Origin: Nereocystis luetkeana
Lineage: Eukaryota > Sar > Phaeophyceae > Laminariales > Laminariaceae
Direction of reading: 5' to 3'
NCBI GenBank assembly: GCA_031213475.1
Contig: JARUPZ010000013.1
Coordinates: forward strand, 8,207,338 to 8,271,337
DNA: 64,000 bases
A program made the position numbers and the translations under genes. Positions 57,361-64,000 of the stretch are shown here, piece by piece; within the stretch, counting starts at the first letter, position 1, and the number at the start of each line of letters is the position of its first letter. The notes beneath the pieces are model-generated. The model was not told where the DNA came from. It did not search any database and saw only the letters and a list, made by a program, of their open reading frames with translations.

Positions 57361-58159
57361 GGGCTGCTCCAAGCGAGGAAACAACAAAATTTTAACGAAG
57401 AGCAGGACTGAAGAGCACGTGCGTTACATTCGTGAAATTAAAGGAAAAACAAATAGTGATTCCGATACCCCCGTTTTCAATTTTTCGTGTATTTTTACGC
57501 CCGAGAGCATACCAGGGGTATGTTTAAAGAAATGGGGCGTGGTGAGAACGAAATATGGGTGACCCGGGAACGGAGAGGAGTATGAGAGGAGCTTGGCGTT
57601 GGGATGAAGTTCTCATAACGTTCCTTTGACCGGTTGGCAGGCGCTCGATGGCCGAGCTGGTAGATTTGGCTGCTGCGCGATTCGTCTGCTAACGGCACGA
57701 GCATGTATGTGTTGAGTATAGTCAAGGGGTGCCCTAGCAAGAAAACGAGGGATCAGAGTGTGGCTGTGGCGGAATATAATATTCTTCGCTATGAGTGCCA
57801 CCCCACACATGTTCGAGGTGCGATTGTCGATACATAACCTCTAGAGCACTCCGGAGGGAGGGGGTTGGACCTCGAGAACCGCCTTCTGTCGAGAGCGCCT
57901 CGCGTTTGCGAGTTGTGTCTACAGTATCCACCGGCCTAGTCGAACGCTATCACAGCGATTCACGCGCTGTCGCGGTTGCGTCATTCTGGAAAAATGCACC
58001 GCGTATAAAACCGGTCTAGCTTCTTGTTCAGTTTCGTTAATTTCTTCTTTTGTTCGTCTCGTTAGAACTCAACCTGCTGGTTTTCACGATAAAAGCGAAA
58101 GTCGCTTCGTCTATTTCGTTATTTTTTGTTTGTTTGTTTTTCCTCATTAAGACCGGCCC
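57361..58159. mobile_element. TIR element family R4, copy 2
   Basis: About 800 bp homologous to 26756-27513. Right end CATTAAGACCGGCCC is well kept; the left end GGGCTGCTCCAAGCGAGG is a worn version of GGGCCGGCCCTAACGGGG. Shared internal blocks include GTTGGGATGAAGT, GAGAACCGCCT and GCGAGTTGTGTCTA. Confidence 0.6.
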
Positions 58160-58858
58160 TGGTACGCAGTAAAGTTCCATGTATGTATTCGAGATGCCAC
58201 CGTGCCTTCTATCGCATGTGTGTATGTATGTGTGATAAGACACAGGTTTCCTTCCTGACACCTCCCTACCTACTAAAAGCGGGAGGTGGAACAGATAATT
58301 GACGGCAAACAGGTGGTGTCCGCAAGAAAGAATGCTTGGGAAACCATGTTCGAACATGTCCGTTTCCATAACGGCCACGCCTGCCACGTCTGTGCACGCA
58401 GCCCCTGCCGTGATGACGCCACCGCGTGTACTAACGCCAGTCACAGCAGATGTTGTTTCTCAAACCGTCCTCATTTAGTGCACTTTCCGTTCGTTAGTAT
58501 TTTACGGGCATTCTTGACACGGTCGAAAGCTTTGAGTGAATACAAGGCCGCAGGAGGGCCTGCGACTGGATCGGGACAATCTCAAACCGACACTTCTTTC
58601 GCATCTGGCGGGTAGTCTTCATATGATCGAAAATCATTCGGTATATACAAGGCCATAGCAGGCCCTGTGACTCGAGCGGGAAAACATCAAGGCGACGCGT
58701 GTTTACATACCCCTCTCGGTGTGAATTGACGACAACCAATGCCGGCTGAAAACACAACATAGACGTTGCTGACCTGCGGAAGAAAAGGCATGTGCCGTTG
58801 ACGGGATCGCCTCTCCTCGCCCCTTTGTATGGCACCCGTTTTTGTGACCTCGATCCAG

Positions 58859-58916
58859 GTCCAAACCCGTGTCTAACTGGGTTGGAGTCGAGATGCGCGC
58901 CAGGCATTGGCGAAGT
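58859..58916 (+). CDS. LRR gene 3 exon: N-terminal Cys motif
   Basis: 58 nt between GATCCAG and GTGAGTG. Encodes PNPCLTGLESRCAPGIGEV. Same Cys spacing as the other two copies. Confidence 0.78.
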
Positions 58917-60130
58917 GTGAGTGAAATGTTCTCAGATTGTATTAAGACGTCTAGAAACAATTGGCTAGGACATACTTTCGTGTATGCTCCCCTTTGTAAC
59001 CTAGCTGTATGTAGCATAACATTTCTGCGTGACGGCTCCCTTGCAACCCGGAAGGAGTTCGTCCATGGTCGATGCACACTGTTGCCGGGTGGCCGACCCT
59101 CCGAATTGTCCTTGTTGGTTAGCTTGAAGCATCCTTATTGAGTGAAGAATAAGCCTCGAGTAAACCTACAGTACGTTTCACCTTGAAGACCCACTCGAAC
59201 GACGGGTGCCGGCCTACGTGATCGATACCATATACATCGTACAATAGCTCGACTTCGTGTCGCTCGTGGGTTAGTTTCGCAAATGATTGTGTTCACGTCA
59301 CCTGGTGCACCACACACCGCACACCATCGAAACTTCACATTGTTTTCTTCTGTTGTCTTATTTCGCTGTCAACCCCAGGGACTTCTCTGACTGCGGAGTT
59401 ACAGGCAATGACCTGGCCGATCTCCAGCTTTGCCTCGATGCCATCGGACGCGAGAACATTGAAAGTTTGTAAGATTCCCTGTTCGTTCGATGGCCAGCAG
59501 AGACATCCTTACCGCTGTAACGTGATTTTCTTTCAACTGATGTCCTAAATACAGTCCTGGAGATTAGCCCCCACTATAGTGCAACTTCTTTCGACATGGT
59601 TCACATTCCGTGTGACCATACGTAGTGCACCCTGTTGCCGTAGACGTGGGATCCGTTTCGGGTGCGCATTGCGATGCTATTAATAGAGTGTAGGTAACAG
59701 ATATAACATGTCCATATTCCAGACTGTGCCCAATTCATAGAGGAGGGGTCTGTTCGATAATTTGATGTATTTTGTACGACTCAACAGCTGAGTCTTAAGG
59801 TCTGCTCCTTTGAGCGTGCGACTGATGACAGCACACGGAACCGTTTGACTTGCAGGGTGTTGTTGACAGTCGGATGTGATTTGTTGGTATTGGCCGTGCA
59901 CGTTGGGCCGTTCGATCCATTTCTGCGGTAGTTCGTCATATATCCTCCGACATGGGGGTAGAAAAGTAAACGTACAACATACAGGACGACATAGTCCGCT
60001 GGTCGCGGGTTCGATCCTCAATATGTCCATTGTGCTGCACGTCGCGCCGTTGAAACAGCCAGGTGCAAGTAAGCGAAGACGGAGCGATCACGGCGGACAC
60101 TTTCAAGGGCATGGTGAATCTTAGAGTCTT
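58859..60130 (+). CDS. LRR gene 3: N-terminal part of a third paralogue
   Basis: Three exons of the same series are visible: 58-nt Cys exon, 90-nt N-cap and one 72-nt LRR exon, same strand and phases as genes 1 and 2. Parts of its first intron resemble that of gene 1, with shared TGCGTGACAGCTCCC-like and CACTCGAACGA blocks. No further LRR exon, C-cap or Cys-rich exon is recognisable in the 3.9 kb to the window end. So the gene either continues beyond the window after a long intron or is a truncated copy. Function as for genes 1 and 2, by inference. Confidence 0.65.
59379..59468 (+). CDS. LRR gene 3 exon: LRR N-terminal cap
   Basis: 90 nt between AACCCCAG and GTAAGAT. Encodes DFSDCGVTGNDLADLQLCLD, then AIGRENIESL. 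The most diverged of the three caps, but length, Cys and IGR are kept. Confidence 0.87.
60059..60130 (+). CDS. LRR gene 3 exon: LRR
   Basis: 72 nt between TGAAACAG and GTGAGTG. Core QVQVSEDGAITADTFKGMVN, then LRVL. Divergent at the LxxN position, but the F..M.NLR.L half, length, phase and donor fit the series. Confidence 0.75.
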
Positions 60131-63100
60131 GTGAGTGGGAGGGAGAGAATGAAGTTCCTCTCGGACAGGGGCAACCGATACCAAACCCAAGGCCCCTCAC
60201 GTCTATTGCAACAGGTGTCAGAACCCTTGAACGCCATCGATCAATAGTTCATCATTATTACCTAAGGAGTTCCAGCGAGTGATTACGGCAATCGAAACCT
60301 CGCATTCCCCGCCGAGACGTCCCGGGATAAGGAGGGTTTGCTACCCCCCCCAGTTAGCTGACCAAATGTTTGAGATATACTGTAAAGGTAGTATACAGCG
60401 TGTACAGCTACACCGAGTCTACTGAAAGCCGCACTATATGCTAACCTACCTCCTTTCCAAGCAGCGATTTCCTTGCGGTGGACGTGAGAACGGGCGTTCG
60501 CAGCAAACGTGGGGAAACGACAGTCGGTTTTGTCTTAAAACCGTGGTAAAACCGACCCATGCACGCAGAACACGGGGTCTTCTAAACATTTAACGGTTCT
60601 TCGTAAAAACACTTATGAATAGTAAGGCAGAAATACCTGGGCGGCTTGGACGTGTTCCAGTCGTTGCCGTGTAGACAATCATTCGTATACATATATGACT
60701 GAAGAAAAGCTGTAACCGGATTGACGACAACTTGTCCGGTCTGGAATGCCTAGTTGCCGGCTTGTGCCAACCCTCTTACATATCGCCCACTAAAACGAGG
60801 GCAAAACGCCCGAGAAGAGCCGGAAAGAGTATATCAGCCCAAACAATACTACTGCTAAACCCCAACTCCGCAAAGGCTATGAAATCGAAACGTAGTAAAC
60901 GGCAAGTCTGAGCTTGTGCTTTGCAAGGACGTTCGAATGACAACGCGTTCATTTTCACCACGAAACGCAACAGAGTATACCTGGTGGTAGAATCAATATT
61001 CGTTTGACCTCAAGAACTATCGAGCAAATGTTTTGATCAATTTTCAATGTCATGATGCGTGTGACAAGATGGCTGCACGATATGATGTGCGAACCGGTAT
61101 TTTTGACGAACGTGGTCAACGATAAGAAATGCTCCCGTACAATGCCAGCATCATGATTTTGTGACCTAGACCCGATATACACCGGTATTGTAGGCGCACG
61201 TACTCAACGACGATCTTATCGGGAATGTTTGCACGAAGAGTGCTACGTCACGCGGGAATAACTTGACCAACATTGAGCAAGTATTCACGGTGTTATTCAA
61301 TGGTGTGCGTATGGACAATGAAGGACTGTTAGTGCAACATAGGCCATTATGGTGGCGTCTCTCGAAAAGGCGTGCTCATATTAAACGCCGAGATCTCGAC
61401 AGGAATGGAGTAACCGCGACGACTAAACCAATTCGGTTTATTGTACCAGCCCGAATACGGAGTATCTGCGCAACTTCGTAAACCACAACCGATCCAGTTG
61501 CGCTGGATAGTACCCACGAACAGTAATACAGCTACGATATTTGCACAAACTTTAGTCCGGTGGGTATCTGTGAGGCATGCGCAAAATTATTGAAAATGGG
61601 AGTGGTGCAGCTCGTGGCTACTGGGAGAATATTGCACCTCCATAGTGGAGCATTGGAGTGCCGCTGGGTTCTCACCCGCTATACTTCAACGTCATCAGTG
61701 AGAATATGTCCAACAATTCCGACAAGAGATATGAACAACCCCCAAAGGCCTCACAACAGAGCACGTACGCCAATTTGCACTGGTAAACGAGAAGCTTCGT
61801 CTAAACGTATCTACACACTGTTCAGACAATATTACGTGACAATGGGCGTTCAACTAGCCGAACACGTGCTTTTATATGCACACGTGTGCGAGACTACTAG
61901 CTTCTCGGTTGTGCCACGCTGTAATATACCAAACGGGTGCGGCAGTCCTGGTTGCACGCCACGGTGTACCTCTAACGAATTATCCACCGGTGGATATCGG
62001 ATGATAAAACGACAGGAGGTATGTAGCGATGGCGCTAGAGGTATTGTGCTTTAGGTGCGCGCAAATTCAAGTTGACGGAAACATGGTGTGGAGGTTTTTT
62101 GCTCCCCCGTGAATGTGATCCAGATGTGAGTGGTAGCAGCCCCTTTCGGGGAAACATAAATCTCGCCGGGGTCTCCGGAGATGAATTGCAGACGAACCAG
62201 ACACGAATCAACACAGACCCGAACAATCAGACGCGTACGATTATGACCAACGGCCATGAACCACAGCTCCATAGTCACGGCACGCTGTCACGATAATAGC
62301 TCCTATATACCGTACTACAAGTACATCGACAATCGTCCGACGAATATATCTTCTCGTCAGGACACTGCAAGCAGTACCGTACGTAGTGTTCTTCCTCCAA
62401 ATAAATGCAGAAAATTCAAAAACCCAACAGTTCCGTTTTACAGAACCAAGTCACGTAACATCCGAACACTCGAACCAAATCAGCTCTATAAGGTACACTG
62501 TTAATATTGTAGCTTTACTCGAACGTTTTCTCGGGAATCAACGCGCAGCTTTCTCGGGCAAACGGACATTATAACTACATGGGATAGAATGTTCCGTTCT
62601 ACGGCACGATAATATTCATGATACCATGCATATCGGAAAAGGTTTCATTTTCTCGACGTACTAATGTAATAATAATAGTAGAATAATATAGAACTCAATA
62701 CTTAGATCACAATCCCTGAGCGTGCTCGGTTGGTGCATCCCTGGCCTCTCAGAGCTCCCACTTCCAAACCGCCTCCTTTCATTACTTGCCGGACCTTTCC
62801 AGCAGTTCTTTGTTTTCTCGGTCCTTTCTCCCTTTTTTATTATTTCGTTTCGTGAGCGTGCGTGTTCTCCTAGCACGGCATCGCGGGAGGACCCGGCACC
62901 GTCGCGGGTGTCAGCGGGTGCTGGCGGGTAGAGGGGGGGTTGCAAGGAGCGCGGTCGCCGCTTTCGTGCCTAGGCGTCGCGTGTGCCTCGAGACACGAGG
63001 GATGCATGAACGGGCTTTGTCTGGCTTCGATTTATGATTGTTGATAGAGTATGTACGAGTTATGAAGGTCGTTCGGGGGGGCAAGCTAATATTCAAGCGG

Positions 63101-64000
63101 TGCTTATTTTTACGACCACGCTTAAGTTGAAAGAGGGAGGTGTGCAGTTTGAACACCAACGTTATCGAGCTGGCGAACGACAGCCACGGTAAGCACCGGG
63201 CTTCACGCGAGGCGGGCGACGGGGCTGATTGTGGCAGGGAGTGATAAAAGCTTTACCCGGACCGAATCGATAGCGAGGTGGTCGCGAGAGGGGCGGGCGG
63301 CGTACGAGACTGAGAGAGGAGCTCTTCTGCTGTGCGATTTTTTTATTTTCTTGTTTTCGTTTGACCGGGTGTACGGTGCTCCAATCAGGCAGAAAAATAT
63401 TACACGAGAAGGGACGGGGATTTTTTTTCCCTTCCGAGTTTTCGGTTTCATTTTCATTGTTTTTGCTGCTGTGCCGTGCTGTGGTTCCACTGTTCTTCGT
63501 GCATACAGTACAGGCATACCTGGTAGAGCATATCGAACGAAGAAAATAAGTACAGACAGTAGTACCCTACCTGGGGTGTATGTACGTACGTACGACATCC
63601 GCGACCCGAAGCGTATATGTGGCATCCAAGCTGACGTCGGAGCTGTTTTTTCCTGAAGCATGGCGGCGGGACTCTTGGCATTATCAAGCCGCCGTTTTGC
63701 AATTACGATCCTTGAAAAAACTAAACTCGATCGTAGACCTCTGTTCGCTTCGTATAATTTCATGTAAGTTTTTCCTTCCTGAGCGAAGCGCCTTGTATTA
63801 CTTACCAGGTATTCAATAGTACCAAATGGACTTTTTTCCGGAATAGTTCACTTTTCTCGTTTGGCCGCGGGTCTTTTCTCGTGCTTCCTGCTGCGGGGCC
63901 CGCAGGGGGGCGGCGTGGACAGTGCGGTGCAAGCATTGGCTCCGGCCGGGCTTCGCGGCCCATGCTCCACATGGTCAAAGTCACGTGACCCAGCAAGCAA
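60131..64000. other. Right end of window; no confirmed gene
   Basis: The longest plus-strand frame (61560-62054, 164 codons, Cys- and Thr-containing) matches nothing I know. An LRR-like fragment (NNLTNIEQVF near 61260) lacks the exon length and splice sites. The last 1.3 kb is GC-rich with overlapping frames on both strands (63203-63763 minus, 63231-63656 plus) that I cannot assign. Confidence 0.4.

Larger units (their letters stand above)
56515..58858. other. Spacer between genes 2 and 3
   Basis: Holds two mobile elements (57048-57292 and 57361-58159) and a short direct duplication near 58540-58690 (ACAAGGCC.CAG..GGCCTG repeated about 95 bases apart). Any 3' exons of gene 2 and 5' exons of gene 3 in here are not recognisable. 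Confidence 0.45.

Noticed and set aside
59990-60025. B-box-like GCGGGTTCGATCCTC
   Set aside because: Looks like a tRNA T arm, but no A box or cloverleaf precedes it at the right distance.
24532-60130. LRR-ROCO GTPase or NB-ARC identity for the cluster
   Set aside because: No P-loop, ROC/COR or NB-ARC motifs are visible in any frame downstream of the LRR exons. The Cys-rich caps argue for an extracellular protein.
61245-61330. LRR-like string GNNLTNIEQVFTVLFNGV
   Set aside because: No acceptor at the expected place and no donor after 72 nt. Could be a very old repeat, but not supportable.
63203-63763. 186-codon minus-strand ORF as a gene
   Set aside because: A 141-codon plus-strand frame overlaps it, neither resembles a known protein, and the area is low in complexity.

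Overview
This is nuclear, intron-rich eukaryotic DNA with no prokaryote-like gene layout. Long introns with GTGAGT/GTAAGT donors, leucine-rich-repeat (LRR) genes with exactly one repeat per exon, a LINE with a [11 protein letters not shown]-type reverse transcriptase, short TTAGGG tracts and many small foldback transposons together suggest a brown alga (Phaeophyceae, Ectocarpus-like). The organism is an inference; no marker gene is present to prove it.

Layout. From 1 to about 24.5 kb the window is repeat-dominated. It holds a retroelement coding fragment (2.6-3.0 kb) and a 9.3 kb structure (3.97-13.28 kb) whose two 1-2 kb arms are inverted copies of each other and are full of GGGACGGGACGGTA minisatellite. 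The interior of that structure carries a minisatellite element (8.26-8.61 kb) and a 5'-truncated LINE on the minus strand (9.4-11.6 kb). Several foldback or MITE-like elements follow, one of them nearly perfect (17.63-17.87 kb). A weak multi-exon gene candidate lies at 22.7-23.5 kb.

From 24.5 kb to at least 60.1 kb lies the main find: three tandem, same-strand copies of a gene for a probably secreted or cell-surface LRR protein (24532-38931, 43871-56514, 58859-60130 onward). Each copy starts, as far as visible, with a 58-nt Cys exon (NxCLxGxxSRCxPG) and a 90-nt N-cap exon. These are followed by 72-nt exons that each encode one 24-residue LRR. Copies 1 and 2 then have an 81-nt last LRR, a 42-nt C-cap (GNDDLQC), a 47-nt linker and a Cys-rich exon (CTPAAAV...GYTC.PG). 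All introns between LRR exons are phase 2, so any LRR exon can be lost, gained or swapped without changing the reading frame. Copies 1 and 2 have eight LRR exons each by position; two of copy 2's are decayed. Introns of the copies are also homologous in places, so whole segments of about 18-19 kb were duplicated. This arrangement resembles the one-LRR-per-exon design reported for Ectocarpus LRR-ROCO immune-receptor candidates, but no ROC/COR or NB-ARC domain is visible here, and the Cys caps point outside the cell.

The introns and spacers hold pairs of related mobile elements (families at 17.9/25.5, 26.8/57.4, 21.3/57.0, 35.5/47.1, 15.4/32.8 and 8.3/28.9/31.4 kb). A palindromic 9-mer, TACCWGGTA, occurs at least 19 times across the window, against about 0.5 expected by chance; it is unexplained. 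From 60.1 kb to the end I see no further convincing exon.
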